The position numbers were made by a program, and so were the translations under genes. A DNA stretch of 35,374 nucleotides from Planktotalea arctica. GTDB lineage: Bacteria; Pseudomonadota; Alphaproteobacteria; Rhodobacterales; Rhodobacteraceae. The stretch covers positions 1 through 35,374 of the forward strand of contig NZ_MUHR01000021.1 in assembly GCF_002105285.1 (NCBI RefSeq), in the 5' to 3' direction. Positions 23,242-31,049 of the stretch are shown piece after piece. The number at the start of each line of letters is the position of its first letter. The first letter of the stretch is position 1. The notes under the pieces were generated by a model. It was not told the DNA's origin. It did no database searches and saw nothing but the letters and a program-made list of their open reading frames with translations.

Positions 23242-23352
23242 TAAGTCATTGATATTGTTGGTAAAAATGGTGCCCAGGGGCGGAATCGAACCACCGACAC
23301 GAGGATTTTCAATGGAAACGGTGTAAATTATTGACTTATAATCAATGACTTA
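23242..23352. repeat. 12-bp inverted repeat framing the tRNA fragment, with direct repeats around
   Basis: TAAGTCATTGAT (23242-23253) and ATCAATGACTTA (23341-23352) are exact complements on either side of the tRNA-Phe fragment. Outside them GTGTGTTTTTGA occurs twice in the same direction (23198-23209 and 23381-23392), and CCAACACAG is repeated at 23128-23136 and 23140-23148. Such a set is what integrase and excisionase arm sites look like. Binding is inference. Confidence 0.55.
23268..23313 (-). other. tRNA-Phe 3' fragment, probable att core
   Basis: Read on the minus strand the segment gives TGAAAATCC (anticodon GAA with its loop), a GTGTC variable region, the T-arm GGTGGTTCGATTCCGCC and the acceptor end CCTGGGCACCA. 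This is the 3' half of an alphaproteobacterial tRNA-Phe. Sequence on the 5' side of the anticodon (23314 onward, plus-strand GGAAACGGTG) shows no D-arm or 5' acceptor strand, so it is not a working gene. A 46-bp tRNA 3' end beside an integrase gene is a classic attachment-site duplication. The CCA end points toward the integrase. Confidence 0.85.
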
Positions 23353-23705
23353 AGTGGTAATATTTTAAGTGTGTGCGCGAGTGTGTTTTTGATGTCTTTT
23401 TGAGGGTAGGGCGGAAACGCTGTGTTGAACACGGTAATCTTAAGAGTTTGATTCTAACACACTGTTCAACATTCAAAAAGACGCAAGACTGGACACAGAC
23501 TAAATGAAGTGGACGTTCACTCGGACTATTGTTTATGGCCGAAGTGCGGACAAACCGAGCATTCGCTGCGGGTGAGCCAATGACTGCATTGCGCCCTTTG
23601 CGATCGCTGTAAAAATACGTCTTGGGCGAAACGAGTAAGTTTGTTGCACTAGCGAGATGGTCGTCAGTAACAAAAACTAAGTTGATGGAAACGTATTAAG
23701 CGCAA
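23314..23705. other. Gene-free stretch right of the att core
   Basis: No gene is supported. It holds the right inverted-repeat arm (to 23352), the second GTGTGTTTTTGA copy and a looser dyad, TGTTGAAC near 23422 with GTTCAACA near 23464. From about 23530 there are words (GAGCATTCGCTGCGGG) that resemble the dispersed intergenic material near 1370 and 3700. It may include the end of the neighbouring element. Confidence 0.4.
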
Positions 23706-24128
23706 TCAACTGAGTTGGGACAAAAGTTGGATCAGTAGCGCACCGTCCTTGGTATCAAATTGCTCCGCCAATGCACGATCTTCGTCTTCGACATCTTGTC
23801 GGACTTGAAGCATCCGCCTCCGTCCTAAGTTGGTCAAAAGCAGGTTGATCTGGCGTTGATCGGCGGTTGCGATCTGCCGATGGACCAATCCATCAGACAC
23901 CATTCTGTCTACGAGCTTACTCAACGCGGGCGGATTGAGCAGCGCCTGCTTTGCTAACTCTCCCATGGAAAGTTTGGTACCTGCGTCAAGGCATTCCATG
24001 ACCCGCCATGCCTCAATCTGAATGCCATGCTTTTTCAGGCGAACAGTCAGCGCTTGCGTAACCGACCTATGCGCCGCGGCCAGTGCGTAGGATAGGTGGT
24101 TGCCAAGAGGGTTAAGCTCGGTCGTCAT
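23706..24128 (-). CDS. MarR-family transcriptional regulator
   Basis: A 140-aa winged-helix regulator starting MTTELNPLGNHLSYALAAAH. Helix 1 and the dimer region are followed by the HTH (SMGELAKQALLNPPALSKLV, about 58-77), then DRMVSDGLVHRQIATADQRQ with the wing and the usual D-R pair, and a C-terminal dimer helix. Longer in-frame starts run across the divergent gene and are rejected; GAGG precedes this ATG. It is divergent from the AmiC-like sensor gene with a 57-base gap, so the pair probably share an operator. MarR proteins often sense aromatic acids, and a product of the adjacent amidase is a reasonable ligand, but this is inference. Confidence 0.88.
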   Translation of the reverse strand: MTTELNPLGNHLSYALAAAHRSVTQALTVRLKKHGIQIEAWRVMECLDAGTKLSMGELAKQALLNPPALSKLVDRMVSDGLVHRQIATADQRQINLLLTNLGRRRMLQVRQDVEDEDRALAEQFDTKDGALLIQLLSQLS

Positions 24129-24163
24129 TCTCAGCCTCGGTAAATCGTTCAAAGTGAAATTAG

Positions 24164-24192
24164 TTGACTTGGAAAGCAAATTCAATTGCAAT
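24164..24192 (+). promoter_or_regulatory. Possible sigma-70 promoter between marR and the sensor gene
   Basis: TTGACT (24164-24169) and TGCAAT (24187-24192) are 17 bases apart, matching 5 of 6 and 4 of 6 consensus bases. They lie in and just beyond the 57-base divergent gap, so MarR binding here could control both genes. If real, the transcript would start near 24199 and the sensor would have to begin at GTG 24225 or later. Confidence 0.3.
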
Positions 24193-25352
24193 GTGCCAAT
24201 TCGCCGTGCAAACTTGAGAAGGATGTGGCCCTGGGACGCCTCACAGCAGAGCTGGCTCTTCCAATCGAACTCGCGGATTTGCGCGAGAGCGGCCATTTGC
24301 ACGCGCAAGGCAGTTTCAACGTGGCGCTTCTAATTCCGATGTGTGGACCTGCTGGCATTTGGGCGCCGTCTTGCATTTCGAGCGCGCAAGTCGCCGCCGC
24401 AGAGTTGAACCGCACCAACGGGATTCAAGGTCGCCGGGTTCAGTTGATCATGATTGATGCCGCACTTGAGGCCGGTGAACCCATTGAAGAAATCATCAAC
24501 GAACTGATCGAGCTTGGCGCAATTGATGCGATTGTCGGAATGCATCTGAGCGCGGTGCGCCAAAGGTTGTCCAAAGTGGTGCGCCAACGCATTCCCTACA
24601 TCTACACCCCGCTTTATGAAGGCGGCGAAACGACGCCGGGCCTCTTTGCGATTGGCGAGACCCCTCAGGAACAACTCGGCCCTGCGATGGCGATGCTTCA
24701 GCAAGCGTTTCGACCCCGCAAATGGGCACTGATCGGGAATGATTACGTCTGGCCGCGCAGCTCGCACAGTTTTGCCAAGACCTGCCTGAGGCAGATGAAT
24801 GTGGATTTGGCGATGGAGTGCTATGTGCCATTCGGACTGCCCAGCATGACTGATCTGGTCGATAGGTTGGAAGCGTCGGGCGCCGACGCTGTGCTTGTGT
24901 CACTGGTTGGGCAAGATGCCGTCGATTTCAATCGCGTGTTCGGTCGTCGTGGCCTGCATAAATCGATATTGCGTCTGTCCTGTGCGCTTGAGGAAAATGG
25001 CTTGATGGCCTGCGGTGAGGGGAATCTAGAGCGGTTGTTTTCTGTCTCTTCGTACTTTGGGTCCATTTCCACCGATGCGAATGCCTGCTTCAAAGAGCGC
25101 TATTATGCGATGCATGGGGAAATCGGGCCCGCGTTGAATGCGCTTGGACAATCAACTTATGAAGGCTTGCATTACTTGTCAGCGCTCTTGCGCGACTTTG
25201 GCGACATTTGGCGCGAACGTTCCACGCAGGACGGTCTGCCTGTGATTCACGAAAGTGGTCGCAGTTTTGAGCGAAATGGCAAGAGAGAGCGCCCGTCCAT
25301 CTACCTAGCGCGTGCGGATGGTGTACAATTTTGCGACTTTAAGGTGCTGTAA
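24186..25352 (+). CDS. AmiC/urea-type ligand-binding protein, probable cytoplasmic amide sensor
   Basis: Up to 388 aa, in the periplasmic-binding-protein type I fold of amide/urea receptors: FNVALLIPMCGPAGIWAPSC opens the domain, and HLSAVRQRLS, PYIYTPLYEGGE, NDYVWPRSSHSF, LVSLVGQDAVDFNR and LNALGQSTYEG are typical of the AmiC/FmdD group. No signal peptide is present, which favours a cytoplasmic sensor over a transport receptor; a separate exported binding protein is at 27159. The start is uncertain: TTG 24186 (longest) and GTG 24225 both have poor sites. No AmiR-type antiterminator lies beside it; the divergent MarR may be its partner. A gap of about 100 AT-rich bases precedes the flotillin gene. 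Confidence 0.78.
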   Translation: MQCANSPCKLEKDVALGRLTAELALPIELADLRESGHLHAQGSFNVALLIPMCGPAGIWAPSCISSAQVAAAELNRTNGIQGRRVQLIMIDAALEAGEPIEEIINELIELGAIDAIVGMHLSAVRQRLSKVVRQRIPYIYTPLYEGGETTPGLFAIGETPQEQLGPAMAMLQQAFRPRKWALIGNDYVWPRSSHSFAKTCLRQMNVDLAMECYVPFGLPSMTDLVDRLEASGADAVLVSLVGQDAVDFNRVFGRRGLHKSILRLSCALEENGLMACGEGNLERLFSVSSYFGSISTDANACFKERYYAMHGEIGPALNALGQSTYEGLHYLSALLRDFGDIWRERSTQDGLPVIHESGRSFERNGKRERPSIYLARADGVQFCDFKVL

Positions 25353-25426
25353 TATAATAAACATCCCGATATTATTTTCCTATTCAAATAAAATGCTTGA
25401 AATGGAAAATAAAATCTCACACCGTA

Positions 25427-25445
25427 GCATCAACTGATTTGATGC
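25427..25445. promoter_or_regulatory. 19-bp dyad before the flotillin/amide operon
   Basis: GCATCAA-CTGAT-TTGATGC is a perfect 7-bp palindrome with a 5-base centre, ending 10 bases before the GTG start. The preceding 70 bases are very AT-rich, with AAATAAAAT twice (25386-25394 and near 25407-25415), promoter-like in composition. The dyad is a candidate MarR operator or 5'-UTR hairpin. Confidence 0.45.
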
Positions 25446-25455
25446 GCTGGCCTGT

Positions 25456-27111
25456 GTGCCGGACGCGGTGGGGGAACTTATTTTGTACTGGCTCTTGGCT
25501 CTCGTCATATTGGCAATCGCTCTGCTGATCGGCATCTGGTTTCTTCAGCGATTTTACGCAAAAGCATCGTTGGAAAGCGCGCTTGTGCGCACCGGCATGG
25601 GCGGGCGGCGCGTGATGACGGACGGTGGCTGTGTGGTGCTACCGATCGTGCATCAATCACTGCGCGTATCGATGCAGACCAACACTGTAACCGTGTCACG
25701 CACAGGGCGCGAGGCGGTGCTCACATCCGATCCGCTGCGCGCCGACATCACTATGAAGTTCGAGCTGCGCGTCGCCTCAGATACCGACAATATCGCTACC
25801 GCAGCACAGGCCTTTGGCAATCGCATTGCGCGTGGCGGCGAAGCATTTGAGGATGCGCTCGCAGGTCCTTTGGCCAACGCGATCCAGACCGCTGCTGCAT
25901 CGCGCGATTTGAACAATATCCACCTAGAGCGCGCTGAATTCACCCAAGAGGTCGCGCGCGTTGCCTCTGAGCACGCTGGGCGGTTGGGACTAGAGCTGGT
26001 GACAGCCGCGCTTGTCTCCATTGATCAAAGTGATTTCGCAGGGCGGGATGAAAACAACACCTTCAACGCACGCGGCATGCGCCGTTTGGCGGAGATGGTC
26101 GCAGAAGAACGCAAGGCCCGCATTCTTGTTGAAACGTCCACAGAAACCGCCGTTCGCGAACATCGTTTGGCCCAGCATCAGCGCCAGATGGAGCTGCAAC
26201 GCGCAGAGCGTGAAACAGAGATTGCCCAGCAAGAACACTTGACCAAACTGGAGGCCGAAGCAGAGAGCCGAGCGTCGCAAGCACACTCAGAGGCGCGGCA
26301 TGCCTCCGAGACCAGTCGCATCCAGCAAGAGCAAGAAACAGAAGCTGCAAAAGTCACCAGCGATGAAGCACTTCGCAAGGTTGAGATGCGCGCGCTGCTG
26401 GAGCTGGAAGAAGCGAAAATTGCCAACGGGATCAAGCTGTCGCAATCGCGCACCAAAGAGGCAAAAGCACAAGCAGAAGAGGAAGAAGCCCGCGCGCAAG
26501 TAATTCTAGCGGCCGAAAACGTGCAGGCGCAAAAGGAACGCGCAGTCACGATGCGCGAAATGGAAATCGCCAAACTCAAGCAAGATCGCGATATCGAACT
26601 TGAAGGCGCACGCGTCACAAGCGACGTCAACACGCTTCTTGCCAAAGCACAGGCAGACGCATCGGTCCGCACCGCCAGCGCACATGCTGAGCAATCCGCG
26701 ATGGAGGCCGAGGCGGCAGGCAGAGTTGCCCTGAATTCAGCAGAGAACACGCTCAGCGATGCGGTGATCCGCATGCGCCTAGAAGAACGCAAGCTCGACA
26801 AAATGCCCGAGATCATGACCCAGATGATGAAGCCTGTGGAGAAAATCGACTCGATCCGCATCAACCAGATCAGCGGACCCGGCGGCGGTTCTGGCTCTTC
26901 TGGCGGCGACGGCGTCGACAGCGCCTTTGGGGCCGCGATGGACCAGATACTCGGAATGGCCGTGCGCCTGCCTGCGATGAAGCAAATGGGCGAAGAGATC
27001 GGCTTGGATTTTGACGTCCCCACCGCAGGGCGAACGGCAGATTATGCCAACCGCATTAAGGCCAAAGACGAACCTAAACCCACCTCTAAATCCGAAAAAC
27101 CCAAAGAGTGA
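25456..27111 (+). CDS. Flotillin-like SPFH-domain membrane protein
   Basis: A 551-aa protein. One N-terminal membrane helix (about 8-30, LILYWLLALVILAIALLIGI) is followed by an SPFH/band-7 domain (about 45-205: GMGGRRVMTDGGCVVLPIVH, DPLRADITMKFELRV). A very long Glu/Ala/Arg-rich coiled coil follows (about 210-450), then a Gly/Ser linker (GPGGGSGSSGGDG) and a C-terminal helical part ending in a Lys/Pro tail. This matches bacterial flotillins (FloT/YqiK type), which organise membrane microdomains. GTG 25456 is chosen; a second GTG 12 bases on is possible and neither site is strong. It lies in the amide cluster, 47 bases before the binding protein gene. A role in clustering the transporter-amidase is inference. 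Confidence 0.87.
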   Translation: MPDAVGELILYWLLALVILAIALLIGIWFLQRFYAKASLESALVRTGMGGRRVMTDGGCVVLPIVHQSLRVSMQTNTVTVSRTGREAVLTSDPLRADITMKFELRVASDTDNIATAAQAFGNRIARGGEAFEDALAGPLANAIQTAAASRDLNNIHLERAEFTQEVARVASEHAGRLGLELVTAALVSIDQSDFAGRDENNTFNARGMRRLAEMVAEERKARILVETSTETAVREHRLAQHQRQMELQRAERETEIAQQEHLTKLEAEAESRASQAHSEARHASETSRIQQEQETEAAKVTSDEALRKVEMRALLELEEAKIANGIKLSQSRTKEAKAQAEEEEARAQVILAAENVQAQKERAVTMREMEIAKLKQDRDIELEGARVTSDVNTLLAKAQADASVRTASAHAEQSAMEAEAAGRVALNSAENTLSDAVIRMRLEERKLDKMPEIMTQMMKPVEKIDSIRINQISGPGGGSGSSGGDGVDSAFGAAMDQILGMAVRLPAMKQMGEEIGLDFDVPTAGRTADYANRIKAKDEPKPTSKSEKPKE

Positions 27112-27158
27112 TCGCAAGATCAGCTCTTCCCCTCAAACCAATCAACGGAGGACTTTTT

Positions 27159-28379
27159 ATGTCTCTGAACAGGCGAGAACTACTTGGCGGCGCAGCAGCG
27201 CTTAGCACCGCAGCGATGTTACCCAGCGCATCAATGGCGGCGGATACGATCCAGTTGGGATCAATCCTCGACACATCCGGCATCTTTGACGCCTATGGCA
27301 AACCGATGGATCAAGCGATGCGCTTGGCTGTGAAAGAGATTAATGATGCAGGCGGCTTGCTTGGCAAGCAGGTCGAAGTTGCCGCCTACGACACCCAATC
27401 TGACATGGCGCTTTATTCGCAATATGCGCAGCAACTGACCCGTCAGGACAAAGTCGATGTTGTTCACGGCGGCATCCTGTCTGCCTCGCGTGAAGCGATC
27501 CGTCAGACCATGCGCAAGACCAAGACCTTGTACTTCTACAACGTTCAATACGAAGGCGGCGTCTGCGATCGCAACATATTTGTGACGGGCGTGACCCCCG
27601 CGCAGCAAGTCGAGGTGCTGGTGCCTTATGCGATGAAAAAATCTGGCCCCAAGGTGCATATTCTTGCGGCTGATTATAACTATGGCCAGATCACCGCACG
27701 CTGGATTCAGAAGTTTGTCGAAGACAATGGCGGCGAGGTTGTTGCGACTGATTTCTTCCCGCTCGACGTTGCTGATTTCGGCTCTACTATCACAAAGATC
27801 CAGCAAACAGCGCCGGATCTGGTGTTTGCCCCACTCGTGGGCGGTGCGCATCTGTCCTTCTTCCGCCAATGGTCGGCAGCGGGCATGAAAGACAAGGTCC
27901 CCCTCGCGTCGACGACGATGGGCGTAGGCAATGAGCATAAGGTCCTGACGCCTGAAGAAGGCAACGGCATCATGGTCGCCTACAACTACAGCCAAGAGCT
28001 GGAAACACCCGCCAACATCGCGTTCAAAGCAAAATGGCAGGCTGAGTATGGCGATACAACTGCGATCCATGAATTGGCCGTGTCTACGTATCAAGGCATC
28101 ATGCTTTGGGCCGCAGGTGTGCGCAAAGCCGGCAGCGTCGAGCGCGACGCAGTCGTGGATGCGCTTGAGACTGGCATTTCCATCGAGGGTCCAGCAGGCA
28201 AAGTCACCATTGATCCGCAAACCCACCATGCTACAGTCGATGTGCACATAATGGAGTTTGAAGGCCAAGGGATGACCGTGATCGAAACCCTGCCTCAACG
28301 CGCGCCAATTGACACTCAGGCCGTGTGCGATTTGCAAGCCAATCCCGGCGACAACACCCAATACGAGATCGAAATCTGA
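27159..28379 (+). CDS. Periplasmic amide/urea-type substrate-binding protein of an ABC importer
   Basis: A 406-aa exported receptor. The signal has a twin-arginine (NRRELLGGAAALSTAAML), cut after SMA near residue 29, so export by Tat is likely. The type I binding fold starts IQLGSILDTSGIFDAYGKPM, with ADYNYGQITARWIQKFVEDN, PLVGGAHLSFFRQW and AVSTYQGIMLWAAGVRKAG, typical of UrtA/FmdD-type proteins for urea or short-chain amides. GGAGG precedes ATG 27159. A hairpin follows 20 bases after the stop codon, and the permeases come next. Linkage to an amidase and lack of urease genes suggest an amide rather than urea as substrate. Confidence 0.88.
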   Translation: MSLNRRELLGGAAALSTAAMLPSASMAADTIQLGSILDTSGIFDAYGKPMDQAMRLAVKEINDAGGLLGKQVEVAAYDTQSDMALYSQYAQQLTRQDKVDVVHGGILSASREAIRQTMRKTKTLYFYNVQYEGGVCDRNIFVTGVTPAQQVEVLVPYAMKKSGPKVHILAADYNYGQITARWIQKFVEDNGGEVVATDFFPLDVADFGSTITKIQQTAPDLVFAPLVGGAHLSFFRQWSAAGMKDKVPLASTTMGVGNEHKVLTPEEGNGIMVAYNYSQELETPANIAFKAKWQAEYGDTTAIHELAVSTYQGIMLWAAGVRKAGSVERDAVVDALETGISIEGPAGKVTIDPQTHHATVDVHIMEFEGQGMTVIETLPQRAPIDTQAVCDLQANPGDNTQYEIEI

Positions 28380-28398
28380 TCTCTTTGGGTTCTCCCTG

Positions 28399-28422
28399 TC
28401 AGGGCGGTGCGAGCCGCCCTGA
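28399..28422 (+). terminator. Perfect hairpin between binding protein and permease genes
   Basis: TCAGGGCGG (28399-28407) pairs with CCGCCCTGA (28414-28422) around TGCGAG, followed by TCTTCTCCTTA. It lies in the 69-base gap after the binding protein gene. Stem-loops here commonly act as partial terminators or RNA stabilisers that give the receptor higher expression than the membrane parts. Confidence 0.72.
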
Positions 28423-28448
28423 TCTTCTCCTTACAGACGTTGGGCACT

Positions 28449-29315
28449 ATGGACCTCAGTTTCGTTATTCTTGTTGAAGTGCTTTATGGCGTCGCGTCGC
28501 TGGTGTTGATCAGTGCCGGACTGGCCGTGGTGTTCGGGATGATGAAAGTCATCAACCTTGCGCATGGTGAATTCATGATGATGGGCGGCTATGCGACAAT
28601 CACCGCTGTCGGGCTAGGTGTGAATGTCTTTGTTGCCATGCTCGTTATCGCGCCCCTTGTCGTTGGGTTGATCGGATTGATCGTCGAACGCTTGGTGATC
28701 CGCCATCTATATGGACGCTTGGTCGATACGATGCTGGCCACTTGGGGTCTTAGCCTCGTTTTTATCGGGCTGGCGACGATGATTTTCGGCAATACAACGA
28801 CAGGTATCTCGACCCCGATCCCCGGCTTTGCGGTCGGTGGCTATCAGGTCAACGGCTACAACTTTTTCATCATCATCGTGACCATTGTGCTGGTCATTGC
28901 CATGTTTGCTGTATTGCGCGGCACACGCGCTGGCTTGATCGCACGCGGCACGATGCAACGCTCTGATATGGCGGCTGCACTCGGCTATAGTCCGGATCGC
29001 ATTTACATGATGACATTCTTCTGCGGCTCGGCCTTGTCCGGACTTGCAGGTGCCGTTTTGGCCCCTTTGGTCGGCCTCGTTCCCACTTCTGGCGGGGCTT
29101 ATATTGCCAAAGCCTTTATCACCGTGATCGCGGGTGGACCTTCGCTGATCGCGGGTCTCGTGAGTTCTGCCACCTCGTTCGGCCTCGTCAGCCAGTTCTT
29201 CACATTCGCAATCTCGCCGGTCATCGGTGAAGTCGCGCTATTGATCGCCGCTGTCGTCCTGCTGCGCACCATGCCGCAGGGGATCACCGGTCGCTTCTTC
29301 AAAGGCAAATTGTGA
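28449..29315 (+). CDS. Branched-chain/amide ABC transporter permease 1 (LivH/UrtB-like)
   Basis: A 288-aa inner-membrane permease with about eight helices. The N-terminus LYGVASLVLISAGLAVVFGM then MKVINLAHGEFMMMGGYA is the signature of the LivH/UrtB group, and the cytoplasmic coupling loop is ALGYSPDRIYMMTFFCGSAL. ATG 28449 is preferred although its ribosome binding site is weak, because the open frame upstream to 28407 lies within the hairpin. Its stop codon overlaps the next permease start (TGATG). It would form the channel heterodimer with that protein. Confidence 0.9.
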   Translation: MDLSFVILVEVLYGVASLVLISAGLAVVFGMMKVINLAHGEFMMMGGYATITAVGLGVNVFVAMLVIAPLVVGLIGLIVERLVIRHLYGRLVDTMLATWGLSLVFIGLATMIFGNTTTGISTPIPGFAVGGYQVNGYNFFIIIVTIVLVIAMFAVLRGTRAGLIARGTMQRSDMAAALGYSPDRIYMMTFFCGSALSGLAGAVLAPLVGLVPTSGGAYIAKAFITVIAGGPSLIAGLVSSATSFGLVSQFFTFAISPVIGEVALLIAAVVLLRTMPQGITGRFFKGKL

Positions 29316-30340
29316 TGGGCCGTAGCGCGTCGCAAGATGTGATGATCACGCTGGTGGTTTCGGCTATGCTGATTTGGCTGCTACCGTTGATGATCAGCAC
29401 ATATACGCTGACTGTGCTCGTGATCTACGGCATGCTCGGCCTTAGCCTTGGGCTGATCTGGGGCTTTGGCGGGATCTTATGCTTTGGTCAGGCAGCCTTC
29501 TTCGGTTTGGGTGCCTATACCTACGCCATCGCTGCCATCAACATTGGCGAGAGCACGCTGCCTATGATCCTCGCGGTTCTGGTGCCTGCGGTATTCGCGG
29601 CACTGCTCGGGGCGATGATGTTTTACGGGCGTCTGACGGATGTTTATCTAGGTGTCATCACGCTGGTCGTCACGCTGATCTTGTTCAAATTTGTGAACTC
29701 GACCGCTGGTCCGCAATACGTGATTGGCAACGCGCGCTTGGGCGGTTTCAACGGCATCCCCGGCTTTCAGACGCTCAACGTGCCGGGTGATCCTGGCGCT
29801 TATATCTGGGGTGATCCCTATTTCTATGTCTGCGCGATTGCGCTGGTGATCGTGTTTTTATTAGTCACTTGGCTGCTGCGCTCATCATTCGGACGCATTG
29901 CCGTTGGCATTCGAGAAAACGAAGTGCGCATGGGCCTGATGGGCTATGACGTCGCCGCACGCAAAACTGTGTTGTTTGCGATTGGGGCTGCAATTGCGGG
30001 GCTTGCAGGTGCGCTGTTCGCCAATTGGGGCGAGATCGTCACTCCCAACTTGTTTTCGCTGGGTCAATCAGCGGAGATCATTATTTGGTGCATCGTGGGC
30101 GGTCTTGGCACGAGGTTTGGGCCGATAGTTGGGGCAGCCGGTTTGGCATACCTCAAGTTCATGCTGGGCCAGCAAAGTATGATCGACAATACGCTAGTCA
30201 TGGGTCTGATCCTTGTGCTGTTTGTTTTGTTCTTACCGCGCGGTCTGGTGCCAGCAGTTGCGTCGCTTTTGAACAGCATTTTTGGCCGCACAAAGCGCAA
30301 GCCAAGACCTCGCCGAATGAGGAGAGCGCGGCATGGTTGA
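29315..30340 (+). CDS. Branched-chain/amide ABC transporter permease 2 (LivM/UrtC-like)
   Basis: A 341-aa permease. Helices are evident at about 10-28, 32-60, 75-97, 101-125, 175-195, 222-243 and 262-305, with GLIWGFGGILCFGQAAFFGL GAYTY typical of LivM/UrtC, and the coupling loop ENEVRMGLMGYDVAARKTVL. It starts at ATG 29315, overlapping the TGA of permease 1; a GTG three bases earlier is also in frame. The C-terminus ends in an unusually basic tail (RTKRKPRPRRMRRARHG) of about 17 residues that overlaps the ATPase gene by 8 bases. The tail may contact the ATPase or nucleic acid; it may also be only a by-product of the overlap. Confidence 0.9.
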   Translation: MGRSASQDVMITLVVSAMLIWLLPLMISTYTLTVLVIYGMLGLSLGLIWGFGGILCFGQAAFFGLGAYTYAIAAINIGESTLPMILAVLVPAVFAALLGAMMFYGRLTDVYLGVITLVVTLILFKFVNSTAGPQYVIGNARLGGFNGIPGFQTLNVPGDPGAYIWGDPYFYVCAIALVIVFLLVTWLLRSSFGRIAVGIRENEVRMGLMGYDVAARKTVLFAIGAAIAGLAGALFANWGEIVTPNLFSLGQSAEIIIWCIVGGLGTRFGPIVGAAGLAYLKFMLGQQSMIDNTLVMGLILVLFVLFLPRGLVPAVASLLNSIFGRTKRKPRPRRMRRARHG

Positions 30341-31049
30341 AACGGTTTTGGAAACCAGCGGACTGACGATGCGGTTTGGCGGTGTAACGGCAAGCGATAA
30401 TGTCAATTTCAAGCTGAAAGCACGCGAGTTGCGCTGTTTGATCGGACCTAATGGTGCGGGCAAATCGACCTTCTTTAAATGTGTGACGGGATTGCTGACA
30501 CCAACCGAAGGCCACGTCTATATGCGCGGTCAAGAGGTTACAGGATGGCAACCGCATCAGATTGCCTCGCTCGGCGTAGGCATCAAAACCCAGACACCGA
30601 ACGTCATGGACGCGCTCAGTGTACATGAAAATATCTGGCTGGCGGCTCGGCGCTTTTACAACGTTGTTGAGGCCCGAGAGCGCGCGGATTCGATCATTGA
30701 TCGATTGGCATTGGGCGCAATTGCACGCACGCAACTGGGACAGTTGGCCCACGGCGAACGCCAGCGCGTCGAACTGGGGATTGTAGCGGTAGCCGACCCT
30801 TGGCTCGTGCTGCTCGATGAACCCGCCGCTGGAATGAGCGCGCAGGACGTTGATCGCATGACCGAGATCATCCATGAACTCACTCGCTTCGCAGCCGTCG
30901 TAATCGTCGAGCACGACATGCAATTTATCCGCTCCATCGCGCAAACCGTGACCGTATTCCATCAAGGGGCTGTGTTGATGGAGGACCATGTCGAACGAGT
31001 CATGTCGGATCCCCAAGTGCGCGCCGTTTATCTAGGAAAGAAAGCGTGA
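30333..31049 (+). CDS. ABC transporter ATPase 1 (LivG/UrtD-like)
   Basis: A 238-aa ATPase. Walker A GPNGAGKS (38-45), the signature-position sequence LAHGERQRVELGI (LAHGE in place of LSGGQ, as in UrtD), Walker B WLVLLDEP and the switch His in VEHDMQF are all present, so it should hydrolyse ATP. It drives the amide importer together with the ATPase half of the next gene. The start overlaps permease 2 by 8 bases and its stop overlaps the next ATG (TGATG), so translation is coupled throughout. Length matches UrtD-type proteins. Confidence 0.91.
   Translation: MVETVLETSGLTMRFGGVTASDNVNFKLKARELRCLIGPNGAGKSTFFKCVTGLLTPTEGHVYMRGQEVTGWQPHQIASLGVGIKTQTPNVMDALSVHENIWLAARRFYNVVEARERADSIIDRLALGAIARTQLGQLAHGERQRVELGIVAVADPWLVLLDEPAAGMSAQDVDRMTEIIHELTRFAAVVIVEHDMQFIRSIAQTVTVFHQGAVLMEDHVERVMSDPQVRAVYLGKKA

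Noticed and set aside
23268-23345. Complete functional tRNA-Phe gene
   Set aside because: Only the 3' half from the anticodon loop to CCA is present; no D-arm or 5' acceptor strand follows.
23128-23392. CRISPR-like array
   Set aside because: The repeats are short, of different kinds and irregularly spaced, and fit integrase sites better.
27159-31049. Urea transporter UrtABCDE
   Set aside because: Family resemblance is clear, but there is no urease cluster and the second ATPase is fused to an amidase, so urea-specific names are not justified.
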